From Dryas octopetala (Eukaryota > Streptophyta > Magnoliopsida > Rosales > Rosaceae): DNA of 64,000 bases. A model generated the notes under the pieces. That model was given only the letters and a program-made list of their open reading frames with translations, was not told the DNA's origin and did not search any database. Every line of letters begins with the position of its first letter. Position 1 is the stretch's first letter. Shown here piece after piece: positions 11,302 to 24,022 of the stretch. The position numbers were made by a program, and so were the translations under genes. The stretch spans positions 19,013,738 through 19,077,737 of the forward strand of contig OY992833.1 in NCBI GenBank assembly GCA_963921425.1. The letters are read 5' to 3'.

Positions 11302-13165
11302 GAAAATTTCATCTTAGACACTTGTTAACAACTTAACACAATGCCTGTATACTTGTTTCCACTAAAATTATATTAACATTGAAAATCTGATTAAATAAAT
11401 TGCAAATTAAGGTGTTATAAGCAGTTATCAGATTGTATTTTTCTTTGAGACATTTTCCTTCAAGCTCTATAGATTAATATTTACTAATAAGAATTGATTC
11501 AAGTCTAAAAATATTGCCTAAATGCTTTGACATTTTTGGTTCTAAAATTGTTCTTAATATTTCCTACTATTAATATGATTTAAATCCCACAAATTGTGAA
11601 ATTTAGATCACACAATTTAAAGTGGCACTATTCCCACCTTTAATATATTCTTACTTCCTCACCCACAATATTTCCCACCTCCTTCCAAATTTTTTTTAAA
11701 AATATTAATCAGCTAATTAAACCCCATCCCCATTATTCATAAATTGCCCCTATCTATTCCGGTCCCTTCTCCCCCACCCTAATCCTAATCTTAAAATAGG
11801 AAGAAGAAATAAATTTCATGGCTAGCACCTAACGCTAGCTGCAATTACAACACCTCCTTTACAGTTGGCCTAGCTATATACGCGTACGTCGAGCATGGGC
11901 CTAATAATCGATTATAAGGTTGATTAATTCGAGTATACATAACAATGTTAATATAGATAATTACCCAGATCTATTTAATCCATGAATTTGTCCAAGATCT
12001 GTTTTATGATAAGGTGGATATCCTAATGGGGTACAGTGCCCTACAAATGAATTATCATAGAAAATCCTATTATGGAAACCTTGAGTTTATTTATTGAAAT
12101 GTATCCTTTTTTTTTTGTCCTATTTAGTAATTTAATAAAAGAACCACTCCACAATTTACGAGATTTAACTTTTGAAAATCTCATTGATTCACCTGCAAAA
12201 ATTTAAATAAAAACAATACATCAATTCACAAAATGAGAAAAAAAAAAAATCAGAGAACTAGAAAAAAAAAAAAAGTATGGCCGGGTTGGTACATTTCAAT
12301 GTACATATACCCTAACCCTAAACTTATATCCTTAACTTTACATATACAAGTTAGGTTTATTGCTTAAAAGTATGGGTTGATACATTTCAATTGTACAAAT
12401 ACGTGGGTTAATATATTTGACGACACAACAAAGAAAAATTCTAAATTAATTCCAAACAAATTCGAAACCCCCAAATTTCAACAAAAAATTCTGAGTAAAT
12501 TCGAACCTTAGAACAACTATATTACAACCAAACAAAAATTGGTACTATAACTGACAAATAGTGAGGTATTAATTTAAAACGATTTCACAAAAAGAACAAC
12601 TACAAATCTGAAATTGATACAAACAAACTGAGAATCCAAAAACTCAATTCCAAATTGGTAAAGATAAGCCCAAATCCCTTTCCCAACATCCTAAAGTGGT
12701 ACACTAATTAAAAAATAACAAATTACGTACCAAAAATAACGAGTGGAACGATCAATGAGCAACCATTAATAGATTTGGAGAAAATGGAGAGAAAAGAACA
12801 AATTTCGTACCAAATTATTTTGAGGATGAAGTTGCAGATTTGTAGAAAAGGGACAGAGAGCCTTGATGAGGAAGTTGTAGATGATTGGATGTGGTAAAGA
12901 AATAGAAGAAAACGTACAAACTGAAATATTATCTCCCAAAATTACCTTTAACAGTATTTTCAATTAACTCAAATTAAATTCCTTAAACTTAAGAGATCAT
13001 ATTTCAACTAATATTAAAAAAAAAAAAACAATATAGGTATTGCATAATTATGATTTTTATTAAAAAAAATTTTTTCTACTGACATGTTATGAGTTTTAGA
13101 CCTTAATCTTAAAAAAAAGGAGTTCAGTTAAGATCCAAACAAATATAAAGTTTTAATATTGTAAA
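11302..13165. other. AT-rich intergenic DNA
   Basis: No gene is supported. From about 11617 a segment beginning GGCACTATTCCCACC resembles the putative MITE at 1.65 kb and may be a decayed relative, but its right end is not clear. The minus-strand frame at 12766-12963 has no recognisable domain. Confidence 0.45.
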
Positions 13166-13173
13166 GTGTAGTC

Positions 13174-14526
13174 CAAGGAATAAAATTTTGGGTTTCGAGG
13201 AAATTCGAAGATTTTTAAATTTCGATAGAAATTAGACGAAAACGACGGAAATTATTATCAAAATACGGAAATTTTGAATAAAACTTTACTATATATTTAT
13301 TTAACATATTATCTACTACATTGATAAAAAACATGGAAGAAACTAAATTATATAGTGAATTTCATGTGATATAATATGAATATAATGCACGCTAGAGGCA
13401 AATACTATTAAATAAAATTAGTATATTTTTTATACTCTATAATTTATACACTAAATCCTATATACTCTATATACTAAATCCTATATACTCTATAATATAT
13501 ACACTAAATTTTGTATACTTTATAATGTGTATTCTATATTTTTTAGGATATGGTATAAGATATTAGGGTTTAGGCTCTTTAAGATATTTTTAATTATTTT
13601 TATATAGAAATGTATTAGAATTTAGGATTTAAAAACAACTAAACGAAACCCAAAACTTTTTTTTTTTTTTTTCTAATTGCACAAAGACCCTAAACGAAAT
13701 ATATAATTTATTTTGAAAATTCTCTACAACTAATTAACTTCAGCCATTAATTTGCGTCAGCAATTATATACATGTGCATAAGAACAATGAATGAAACATG
13801 ATGTACAACATGCATGAACGTACAATAGTTTCTCTTGGATTTTTACAACTGTTTGATAACTCAAAAGGTCCTTAACCAATCCTAAACTTTTTTTTTCCTC
13901 TTTTTTTTTTTTTCTTTTTTTTTCTTTCTTTTTTTTTTCTTTCTTTTCTTTTCTTTTTCTTTTTCTTTTCTTTTTTCTTTCTTTTCTTTTCTTTTCTTTT
14001 CTTTTTCTTTTCTTAATTTCCTTCCTTCCTTTCCTTCTTTTCTTCTTTCTTCCCTTGACTTCATCTTTTCCCCTTCTCTTTCTTTTTTCCCACTGCCCAG
14101 CCACCAGACCCATGCCCAGAGACCTTCTCTCTCCTCCCTCTTTCTCCTCCCTCATTCTCTTCCTCCTTTCTCCTTCTTTTCCTCCTTCCTTGGTCTCTCT
14201 CTCTTCCTCATCTCCCTACCCGATCTCTTCTCTCTCTTCGATCTGCTGCCTTCAGCGACGGCCGGCGACGAGGCCAGCTCGCCTCTTCCTCCCCTCTCTC
14301 CCTCTGGCCTTCGTTTCCCCGAGCCTTTTCCTCCCTCCGGTTAGCTGGGTATTTGAGCAAAATTTCGATGAAATTTCTCTCAAATTCAAAAAAATTTGCT
14401 TTTAGGGTATTCTAAATTTCGCTCGAAATTTTTGGCAAAATTTCAAATATTTCGCCGAAATTTTTCGAAATTTGGTCGAATGGGTGTTAAAATTTCGAAA
14501 CCCCTAAAAATCGAAATTTAAACCCT
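13174..14526. mobile_element. Probable hAT-like element with polypyrimidine interior
   Basis: Flanks GTGTAGTC (13166-13173) and GTGTAGTT (14527-14534) match at 7 of 8 positions, as expected for an aged 8-bp TSD. Both ends are rich in TTTCGAAATTT motifs in inverted orientation (GGGTTTCGAGGAAATTCG on the left; reverse of TTCGAAACCCCTAAAAATC on the right). The interior from 13.89 to 14.34 kb is almost pure C/T on the plus strand, which creates spurious Lys/Glu- and Ser/Pro-rich open frames. No transposase. Confidence 0.6.
13889..14340 (+). repeat. Polypyrimidine (TTTC)n / CT-rich tract
   Basis: About 450 bp of nearly uninterrupted C and T on the plus strand: first T-rich with TTTTC units, then TCCTCCC/TCTCT units. 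The strand asymmetry is strong. It lies inside the probable hAT-like element and accounts for the overlapping open frames on both strands. Confidence 0.85.
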
Positions 14527-15179
14527 GTGTAGTTAAAAAAGCTAGCCCAGAACATTTTCGATTACCAAAAAAAAACAAAAATAAGACCTAAGCCTAATTA
14601 TTTTTATTACTTTTTTTTTGGGATAGAGACATATATCTTCCTTAAAAATGGTCTTTCTTTGTATCATTTTCAAATTGCTAAATACAAATCTTAAACGTGT
14701 CAATTTATTTCCATGGAGGTAACACAATTTTCTGACTAAGAAAAAAGGTAACACAATTTTGATTATGTTCCATACTCTTTACCTAATTTTGTGTCCATTT
14801 TGACTCATTATTGTGATTGTCACCCTATCCTTTGGTATTAAAACTAGTTGCATTTAGCTTTCCTCATAGTTTTGGGTTAACATTGAGCCCATCCTCTACC
14901 GTCAAAATTAATATTCTCATTTACAATTGAAAGGACTTGATGCCTAACTACGTACTAGTTTTTTTGGCTATGAGCAGGTCTCACCCTAATAGTTTTGGAT
15001 TTTTTATATCTAGAAAGGGAGATTCAAACTTAGACATCCTCTTCGATATTAGAAAGGAAAAATCATTAGACAATAACTAATTGGTTATGCCGGAAGAATT
15101 ATTGCACATACTATATATATGAAAGTTAGAAAGTGGAGTAGAAGTTAGAGAGAAAGTGGGGTAAACTAAATAAAAATGT

Positions 15180-15710
15180 AGGGTCGGCCATGAGATTTCG
15201 GGGGCCCGAGGCAAACAATATAAATGAGGCCCTCGTCGTCTCGACCTTCATACACACTCACGTAATTTATTGTTTTTATAAGTCCTCATTATAATAATTC
15301 AAAATAAAAATTATAACATAACAAAATATATAGCAAACTACATATATCTCAAACAAAAGTTTTATAATTACATCAAAGCATCATGTAAACCTTACTCACA
15401 TTTTGAGCTGCAATTAAAAGTACTAATTAAGCTTACATAATCAAGTTTTTCCACCATAACTAATTTACTTAGTTAAATTAAATAGATATCTGTTTAGTTG
15501 GTGGGTTTAACAAATTGATGGGCATATTTCAATTGGGCTATTTTTCCTTTTGAATTGGAACTTAATATATATATTACTTGGAGGCACATATTAAATTTTT
15601 TTAGCCTAACATATAATATATATTATATAAAGAGTTTAAAATTTCAGGGCCCTTGAGATTGGGGGCCGAGGCAACTGCCTACTCGGCCTCCCCTCAAGGC
15701 CGGCCCTGTA
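15180..15710. mobile_element. hAT-like MITE with 8-bp TSD
   Basis: The left end AGGGTCGGCCATGAGATTTC, followed by GGGGGCCCGAGGCAA, pairs with the right end (GGGGGCCGAGGCAACTGCC, closing at GGCCGGCCCTGTA). AAAAATGT occurs on both sides (15172-15179, 15711-15718), consistent with a hAT 8-bp TSD. The interior is AT-rich and non-coding. GC-rich termini around an AT-rich body are characteristic. Confidence 0.75.
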
Positions 15711-15719
15711 AAAAATGTA

Positions 15720-16800
15720 TTACATAAAATTACCACAACAGCCTTAGTTTTAGAAAATCTCAAGATTTATGCATCTTTCGAGGGGCTGGAGAATGACTTT
15801 TCCTGGCTACTCCGGTGGAAATGGTTTAGTTCGGTTAATTAACAACTGAAAAATCAGGGTGGGTTCGCTTATGTATGAATGATATTTTTATTTTTTAGAA
15901 TTCGACGAAAGAAATTTTTTGAACGATCATCTTCTCAACCTTTTTTTTAGCAAAAAAGAAAAACCTATCTTTGTATCCTTTACGACCGGACGTGTTGCAA
16001 CATAGAGATCACCAGGCATCTCTTTCGCTATGTAATTGAGCCTTTCAACAATTATTAAGGATATTCTTTAGATTTCCTAAACAATGGTTGATACAGTGTT
16101 TTTTCTTGATGATAGTATAACAATTAATAACGCAAGTTACTATATTTATTAAAATTCTAAGCTAATTTTTATATTATTTATAATTCTAATTATTTTGTTT
16201 ATATAAGTTGTTATGGAGGGAGGTTCATGAAACTCCAGCTTAGAATTTTCTTTATCATGTAGGTGGAAAGCTGGCGGATATTAGGCCTAAAAGGTTTGAA
16301 TTAATTTGTGCTTAATAGCTAGCATTTAAGGAACTCAATAGCTAGATTAATAGCTTAATAGCTAGAATTTTATGGTACTAAAGCATTAAATATGCATTAA
16401 TTTAATGGAAAATGCTAAGAGTCCCAATTTGTTTTCCCACCTATATGTGTCATTTCAATAATGCTAGTTGTCCCACTTTTTTTTTTTTACATTTATATCC
16501 CACTTAATGTGTTATTACTTTACTGGAATAGTATTTTTTTTTTTTAAGTTTTATTTTTTAATTTGTAGTGTCCAATATATGAATACCATATAACATGGTA
16601 TGAAATTGTGGTATAAAAATGTAGTAAGTATAGCATTACTAGTGTCATTTTTAGGTTTTATTTTTTATTTTGTAGTGTACAATATCATTCAGAAAGAGAA
16701 AGTTGGGATTCCTAGCAGTTAATTAATTGATCAACCCAACTACAACTGACTACGTACCTCCCAAATCCTACACGGCTACACCCATACTTTGTGGGTTCCT
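15720..16800. other. Intergenic DNA upstream of the lipid transfer protein gene
   Basis: No gene is supported. Near 16405-16680 two blocks share 'TTTTTAxxTTTTATTTTTTA(A)TTTGTAGTGT', an imperfect direct repeat that could be MITE debris. The right edge is the promoter of the lipid transfer protein gene. Confidence 0.4.
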
Positions 16801-16831
16801 CTATTCTTCTTTTCACACTCTCACTTCCTTT

Positions 16832-16841
16832 CTATATAAAT
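16832..16841 (+). promoter_or_regulatory. Candidate TATA box of the lipid transfer protein gene
   Basis: CTATATAAAT lies about 90 bp upstream of the chosen ATG (16926), the usual distance for a plant core promoter with a short 5' leader. It also argues against starting translation at the upstream in-frame codon, which precedes this box. Confidence 0.6.
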
Positions 16842-16925
16842 CACCCCCCCACCATGCCTTCACTACTCAAAAATCATCAAGTTACTAGATTACAGAACAG
16901 ATATTATTCATATATAGAGATCATC

Positions 16926-17522
16926 ATGGCTAGCTCTGCCGTGACTAAGCTTAGTTTGGTGGTGGTGTTGTGCATGGTGGTGGTGGGTGTACCCCATATA
17001 GCCCATGCCTTAACATGTGGGCAAGTGTCCTCCAACCTGGGATCATGCCTAAACTACGCGAAGAGTGGTGGTAAAGCTGTGCCTCCAGCTTGCTGCAATG
17101 GAATTAAGACCCTCTACGGCTTGACCAAAACCACAGCCGACCGCCGGGCCGCTTGCAACTGCCTTAAGCAGTTTGCTACTGCCGTCAAGGGAGTTAACCC
17201 AGCTCTTGCAGAAGGGATTCCTAGCAAGTGTGGTCTCAAAATTTCTTACAAGATCTCCGCCTCTACCAACTGTGCCACGTACGTATCGAAAACTCACAAA
17301 CCCTCATGAATATTAATATTTTGTTATCAGACAGCCTGAGATGTCATGTTATTGGAAAGTCTTGAAATCTAACATGCATGCATGTCAAATTTTCTGGAAA
17401 GAAAACATAATTTCCAGTGGAATTAAGTAATTAGCAAGCTAATAATCGCGATGAACTTCTATATATGAACTAATTTATTACTGTGACATGTGTGTTTTTG
17501 CTGTGTTTGCAGCGTGAAGTGA
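16926..17522 (+). CDS. Type 1 non-specific lipid transfer protein (nsLTP), 120 aa, two exons
   Basis: Exons are 16926-17278 and 17513-17522. The donor falls inside the Thr codon of NCAT and the 10-nt last exon supplies V-K-stop, the intron position typical of nsLTP1 genes. Residues 1-28 are a signal peptide ending AHA. The mature 92-residue protein has the eight-cysteine pattern C...C...CC...CNC...C...C, forming four disulphides around a lipid-binding cavity. It is secreted to the apoplast and binds fatty acids or phospholipids; the family is tied to cuticle formation and defence, and in Rosaceae includes food allergens. The ATG at 16926 was chosen because it opens the signal peptide; an upstream in-frame extension (from 16791) lacks signal character and overlaps the TATA box. 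A polyadenylation-like AATAAA follows at 17580. Confidence 0.95.
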
Positions 17523-17579
17523 GGTTGATGGGAAATCATTTATATCGGCCGCAGTTTGATCTACGTACTGAGCTTGAAA

Positions 17580-17585
17580 AATAAA
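17580..17585 (+). terminator. Candidate polyadenylation signal (AATAAA) of nsLTP
   Basis: AATAAA lies about 58 bp after the stop codon in the nsLTP 3' UTR. The position is plausible for a plant near-upstream element; the cleavage site is not determined. Confidence 0.5.
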
Positions 17586-17699
17586 GTGTGGGTGTTTATG
17601 TCCACAAAGGATTCCCCATGAGGGAGTCTAGTAGTACGTTAAATAATTGTAGCTTTATGCCATCAATGTAATATTCATCTCTTTATAATTAACGGTGTT

Positions 17700-18900
17700 C
17701 TCTTTTAATTACTTAGATTATTTTATTTGAATTCTCATTCCTCTCCTAAAATTAAAGGAAAAAAAAAAGGGGAACAAATTGAAGACTTGAAGTTATCAAT
17801 TATCATCACGTTTTCCTTCCTATGCAAGGAGTAATTTTTCGGTGTAAATATAAGGGGCATTAGTTGAACAAGTCTTGTTTTGAAATTTGGCCCACCCATA
17901 TACAAAAGATCGAAAAGAAAGAATTAGTCTTTGTCAAAGGAGAACCTCCAACCACACGTGTGGAAAATGAAAGAAAAATCCGATGTGTACATATGAAATT
18001 AAAAGCTTTTAAATGCTTCCCATAAATGGTTGGCCCCCTTAGCATATAGGGTTTAGTATTGAATTAAAAACTGTTAAACACATGTGCACATATGTGACAA
18101 GCATATATGTTTAACAGCAACTTAATACACTGCTTCCATAAATAATTGGACTCACTACCTCATCATATATAATGATGTGGTATCAGCATCCCACTGAAGT
18201 TTTTCTTGTATAGGAGATCACCGTCTAGTGCTAAATTGCTAATGTTTTCTTTGTTATGATTGCTCTTGACAATAAAGTCTTTCTCTAAAAACCAACACAC
18301 TTAATTACTAATCTATAAAATTCAATAGATTATATATTTTTCTTCTAAAAAAACCTCAATTGAGAATTTCTCTTATGACCATAAGATGCATAAGCATATA
18401 TAAGAGCCATGAATTGCCAAATGATGATACTTGACACCCTAATTTTGCCAAACAAAAAAGAGCAATAAAAAGGGAAGAGTTGGCCCAAATTTGATCCCCA
18501 GTGCAGGCCTACAAGCCCATTAAGTCATCACTCATGAGAAGGTTGTATGAAATGGGCAAAGTTGGTGTAAGCCCATGGCCACTTGCTTTGAACTCTGAAT
18601 CAATTTTGGAGCCGTTGTTGCTCAAGAAGTCAAGTTGCACCTGACCAAAAAAATAATATAAAAGAATTCAAGATGCACTCAATCATGCATCATGATTCAT
18701 GACCCCTTTCCGTGGTAGAACCGTAGAAGGTACTCGTGCCACTCCTTGCTGTGTCTCCGAGCCACCCAATAAACAAGTTCAAAATAAAATAGTACTTTAA
18801 GGAAGCTTACATATCTGCCACATGTCACATCTTCCAATGAAAAATTCAACTTGTATACCACTCTGCCATGGATATGCTTAAACCAAATCAAGTAAGTCAT
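17700..18900. other. Intergenic DNA between nsLTP and TPR genes
   Basis: No supported gene or clear transposon end. The minus-strand frame at 18697-18900 has no recognisable domain and lies in the presumed promoter of the TPR gene. Confidence 0.4.
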
Positions 18901-19007
18901 TTCACTCTGTCTCTTTCTCTGTTTCTCATTTCTTGAAGGCCCTTAGCACACAACCTTCTTTCCTTTCACACAGGAAAGAAAGTAAAAGTGAAGGGAGCTA
19001 GAGAGAG

Positions 19008-19484
19008 GTATGTCCTTGAAAACTATTATTTATTTCTTGGTTCTTGCTAATTACATAAAACTCAACCTATACCTTTGTGGCTTAATTAGATCTAAGGATT
19101 GTGACCCACATATTATTTACCAGAAAATAATAGAGCAGCTTAATTGGGTGACAAGCTTCCCCATATTTCTCTGGTGATTTTAATGTAGTGTTTCCTACTC
19201 TGCTTTCTATGAATGTGGAACTACCCATATTGCACTCAAAACTGTTTGAAGACCTTCATACTTTATTTATGGAATCATGTGCATCCTTGTTGCTTGGTTT
19301 TTGATATTGCATCCAAACCGACATGTTATCGGTTACTACCTAAAGCCATGTGCATTGATTGTAGCTAAATTCCAGTGGACAGACTATGTGATACTTAGAC
19401 TACATGTTCCTTTGGTAAGTTGGATGTTTACCTTCGATTCAATTTAATTTAAGAACTTCACACAGTTTTTATTTCCATTCACAG
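19008..19484 (+). other. Probable intron in the 5' UTR of the TPR gene
   Basis: A GAGAGAG|GTATGT donor ends a purine-rich leader near 18950-19007, and a pyrimidine-rich TTTCCATTCACAG acceptor at 19484 precedes the conserved N-terminal coding block by about 60 bp. This is inferred from splice consensus only. Confidence 0.5.
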
Positions 19485-19546
19485 GTCAGGGACACAGAGC
19501 TTTGCAATCTCAAGCAAGCAAAAGACTACTAATAGAGCTTTATCAG

Positions 19547-22500
19547 ATAGTCCTCAGAAGTTCATCATCCCCAGTTCTTGGAACTCTCCTCTCGCCCTTC
19601 TCAGACAGTCCCAATAGAGAATTTGAACCTGTAGAGCACTACCATAATTGCACCAAACTATCCTTTTTCTCATGGTGTTCACCATCTCAACTTGACATCT
19701 TTTCCATACAACTCTTCTCCAATCTCTCATTCTGCTCCTGGGTTCGTAGAACTCAATCAAAAATCCCAGAGTTTAGGCCTCTAAGGCCTTTCGGTGTCCA
19801 GTCTGATGGAGACTTAGAAGGACTAGTTAGTTTTGTGACATAGAAGAGTTTCGAAATTCAGTTACACCAACAAAGTCTTCATATAAACAAAGCAATACAA
19901 TGTTGCAAACAGCTCCATCTTTTTCAATATATAACTCAGCCAGTGATGAGTTTGAGGATGATAAGAATAGGCAGCAAGATTCAGATCAAGGAGTATTGAA
20001 GAGGACTATTACAATAGAAGACTGTATAGAAGCTGAAGGAGGAGATGGTGACTTCAGTTCGGGAAAGAAGAGTATGGAATTGATTGAAGAGGGTGAACAG
20101 GAAGAAGAAGGTTTGTTTGTGATCAAGCCCTTGTGTCCTGAAGAAGAAAAGTAACCTGCTAATCCTCCCTTGTATCTTGCAACAGGGCTTGGGCTTGGGG
20201 CTGATGCTGCTGGTTTTGGTTATCATGTTTGTGGTGATGATTTATCTATGGCCATTATTGATGCAAGAGGCAACCTGGAAGTGTACTATAAGAGTATGAT
20301 TGATGCATACCCCTTCCACCCTTGGTTCCTTAGGAATTATGCTGAAGTTTTACTGGTAATTTTTTTTTCTTGAAAGAAGTGTTTTTCTTATTATTATTAT
20401 TATTATTATTTTTCCCCTTCTGGTTGTGAGCTTAAATTTGTCCTCATCACATCAAACTGAGAGCTTTGGAACTGATACAAATATCCAATTTTCGATTCTT
20501 GTTTCTTGAATATACAAATCCCAACAGTCAATTTTTGGGTCTGATTACCAATTTAAGTAGTTCGATAGGTAAATATGTGAGTTCAAATCCGCATTGCAAT
20601 AGTGGTTGGGGCAGGCAAGGTTTAAGCCTTTGTTTTGTTTTTGCAACCCAATCTTTCTATTGACCATTGACTGGGCTAGACATAACCCGCCTATGAGTGT
20701 GCTTGGAGCAGTTGTTGCTTTTGTTCTTTTCATTGTTATAGACTAGTAGCTATTGCTGCCTGGTAATTCAGGTCCTACTATTAGACTTAATTATGATAAA
20801 GGTTATTTGCATTGAACAAACCCTTCTCCTCTTTATCAGGGAGCACAAAAATGTTGCCTGTTTACATTACCTATGTTTGAGTTGGACTCATTGGGAAGTT
20901 TTTAAATCCATTATTCACTTCTATACAGAACAGAATTTAATTTCTAATTCTTGTGCAATGTTCTTCAATCTTTTAATGGCAGTCCAAGGGAGATCTCCAT
21001 GGAGCTGAAGAATACTATTTTCGTGCAACACTAGCGGATCCTGAAGATGGTGAGATTTTAATGCAGTATGCTAAATTGGTTTGGCAGCTTCATCATGACA
21101 GAGACAAGGCCTCGAGTTACTTTGAACGTGCAGCTCAAGCTACTGATCAAGATAGGTGATTATTTTCTTGTTTTAATCAATCTCTAAAGAAAAGTATAAT
21201 TTTATTTCACACCAGAAAATCTTGATTTTCATATTTGTTGAGTTGGGTTAAGTTCCAGTTGAGTTGTTTACAAGATCCAGTACAGGCCTGCAAAGTCAAT
21301 GTATCAGATTGCATTTAACACATCTGAAAGTTTTTTTTTCTTTTTTTGGTCAAAACACATCTGAAAGTCAATCATTTGTTTTCTTGTTTAAGTCATGTTC
21401 ATGCAGCATATGCTAATTTCCTCTGGGAGATCGAGGACGACCAAGAAGAAGATGAAGCATGTCAAGATCAGATTCAGGTGCTTTCTTGTTCGTTTTCTTA
21501 TCTTGTTGAAGATATATGATGGCATATGAGAATGCTTACGTTATTGTAAATGATCTAATGCCTTGTATAATAAATGCAGGGAGACAGGGGAGAAAGTATG
21601 AATGAACTTGAAAACACAGACTCCCAAGAAGAGACTAAAAGGGTTAGCCCATCCTTGCACATTGCAGCAGGGAATGGGATTGACATTCCTGATACTACTG
21701 CAGCTGCCTTCGGAAGGGGTGAAAATGTTGAGGAGAATTACAAGATGATGATTGAAGAAAATCCCAACAACGCTTTGTTTCTAAAAAATTATGGTCAGTT
21801 CTTGTGTCAGGTGAGACATCCTCTCCTTTTCTCTTCACATCCGGCTTTTCTTTTTCCTATTGAACATCTACTTATGAAAAAAAATGAAGCTATTAATAGA
21901 TTTGTATTAAATGGCATCACTGTTACTGGCAGTCATCCATCCTTTCCTTGATGAATTGGCCATTGTTTTATTTATGGGACTAATAACAAAACATTAAGGA
22001 AGAGTCAATCTGATCCCACACATCTAACGGTACACTAAAGATATTCTTTTGCAGTGGACCAGAGTCGATAAGTTTTGTGAGTGATTTTCCAGATTTTCCT
22101 CTTAGTTGGACCCAACAATCCAATATACTTGTCATGAAAAGCAGTGTTCAGAGTTAGTTTAATGTACTTTAAATTTCACTGTAGTATTTTCAAGTACTTT
22201 CCATAAAAAAATTGTGTGTGAATGCACATTGGCTTCTTGAATGTAGAAACTTATTGGCACTTCTGCGATTGTTGTAAAAAATTGGTTCTGTAAAGAACAT
22301 CTCTTATTCTTTACAATGAACTTACCTCCTGTAGTTGCATTATTCTTTACATATATGAGAGATCAGAATTAATTTCTGTTTGGTAAAACTTGAAATAAAA
22401 AAGAACTCCCACAAGAATTAATTTCTTGTCACACTTGTTGTGAGATTGCCTACAGTCCAAGGGAGACCTTCAACAAGCAGAGGAATACTATTTGCGGGCC

Positions 22501-23066
22501 ATACTAGCTGATCCAAGGGATGGTGAGATCATGGCACAATATGCTAAACTGGTGTGGGAACTTCATCATGACAGTGAGAAGGCATTGTCTTACTTTGAGC
22601 GGGCTGTTCAAACTACTCCTGAAGATAGGTACATATTTTTGCATGATCTCTGAATTCCTACTTGTACATATTCATGAGTGCTTTTCCATATTCTCTTTAA
22701 TCTGGAAAGATGCCCTTCACATGTATATATATAGTGTATGAGGAATGCTAGCTACATGTATAAATGTACATGTAAATATTATTTTGATAAATAAAGCCAT
22801 CTTAATCACCAAAGGAAGTAGAAAATGCAGAAAGTAGGGATTGAACTTTCTTACCTTGAGTAACTCCTGTCTCCAGATCACCATTTATTGGTCTGCATGA
22901 TGAGAGTTGTTTCAAAATGTTTGACTAGTAGTAAAGCTCTAATTATAAACTAGATAAATATAGCTTTAATGATTAAAATGACCGTTGAACTTTTTGTTCC
23001 ATTGTGTTCAGCCATGTTCTTGGGGCATATGCTCGTTTCCTCTGGGAAACTGAAGAAGAGGAGTAA
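19547..23066 (+). pseudogene. TPR-like protein gene, six coding exons, damaged N-terminal part
   Basis: Coding pieces: 19547-20355 (interrupted), 20983-21155, 21393-21477, 21580-21810, 22456-22628, 23012-23066. All introns are GT-AG and phases agree. The protein holds two copies of a TPR module: 'RNYAEVLL/SKGDLHGAEEYY...YAKLVWQLHHD...' then 'KNYGQFLCQ/SKGDLQQAEEYY...YAKLVWELHHD...'. The second and fifth exons are both 173 bp. A plant TPR-like family with this layout is known to me; function unknown. Three lesions lie in the first exon. The family start, recalled as MLLRSSS, is ATA-GTC-CTC at 19547. A 1-nt shift near 19832 separates SDGDLEGLVS from CDIEEFRNS. An in-frame TAA sits at 20152-20154, just before the conserved PPLYLATGLG. 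The ATG at 19900 (MLQTAPSFSIYN) could start a short product. Either a young pseudogene or local sequence error. Confidence 0.75.
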
Positions 23067-24022
23067 CTCAAGACCTCATTCAGGTGCCTCTTGTACAAGG
23101 AGCCATGACCATTGCAATTGCCTGAACTCTCCTGACACAGATTGCTGAAATACCAAACCAGGTCATAATGCTTCATAGGGCCAGAAGTTGTAGATACATA
23201 ATACTAAAAGTTTCAAACTGGGACATTTGGTGGCCATAGAAGTTAGTCATATGAGCATTTTTCTAGTGAAAAATTATTGTCCTTTAATTTGTCATACATA
23301 GATGCCACCAGGTTTATTGTCCTTTAATTTGTCATACACAGATGCCACCAGGTTTTTGTTTGATGGGGTATAGAGGACTTGTACGAGAACCTTGGGCCGA
23401 TAGTTTGCTTTACGTTATAATAAAAGAACTTTTGTTTTTTGCTCATTTTCTTCAGAATGGACTTGTATAATCTTCATAACAATCTTCTTGACTGATAAAT
23501 GGTATCAGAGCAGAGCTGCTATACCAATTTAACCACAAGAAATGAGCTAGATGTTCTGCATGATTGGGCTCTAAGGGCATACCAGAACCCTAACTACATT
23601 GCAAGATCATTGGACTACATTGCAGAAATTTTACCAACCCAAAAGTATGAAAATAGTCAGAGGCCTGACCACATTATCTTCTAGAGATGAAGATGATGAG
23701 TGTGAAGTCCAAGGGATTACACGAGTTTGAATTTCTTAGACTATATATAATTAAATAAACAAATGAATTTTATCAATAAACTTCATCAGTAAGAGAGACC
23801 ATGCAAGATTTTTCGCTGAGAACAAATGAGGTCAAAATTGCAAACACATCACCTATTAAATTATGAAGTCCATAATGAAGCAACCTCTTAAAAAAAATAT
23901 GATTCGCATGCCCAACACATCTAAGCTAAATCGACTCTAGGAAATGCCAATATATAGTTCTTGAAACCAATAAAGGATATCTGCTGACCCAAAAATTTCC
24001 TTACTCTCTTCGTAAAATAATT

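Noticed and set aside
13757-14405. Lys/Glu-rich minus-strand and Ser/Pro-rich plus-strand open frames
   Set aside because: Both are produced by the polypyrimidine tract; no domain, no splice context.
16791-16925. N-terminal extension of the nsLTP open frame
   Set aside because: It begins before the likely TATA box and has no signal-peptide character; the ATG at 16926 starts the signal peptide.
17049-17297. Minus-strand 82-codon frame over the nsLTP gene
   Set aside because: Antisense shadow of the clearly coding plus strand.
18697-18900. 67-codon minus-strand frame between nsLTP and TPR genes
   Set aside because: No domain, no splice context, and it lies in the presumed promoter of the TPR gene.
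20151-20185. A possible 35-nt mini-intron (GTAACC...CTAAT...CAACAG) that would remove the in-frame TAA of the TPR gene
   Set aside because: It is far shorter than known plant introns, would shift the frame (35 is not a multiple of 3), and would delete the conserved PPLYLATGLG coding segment.
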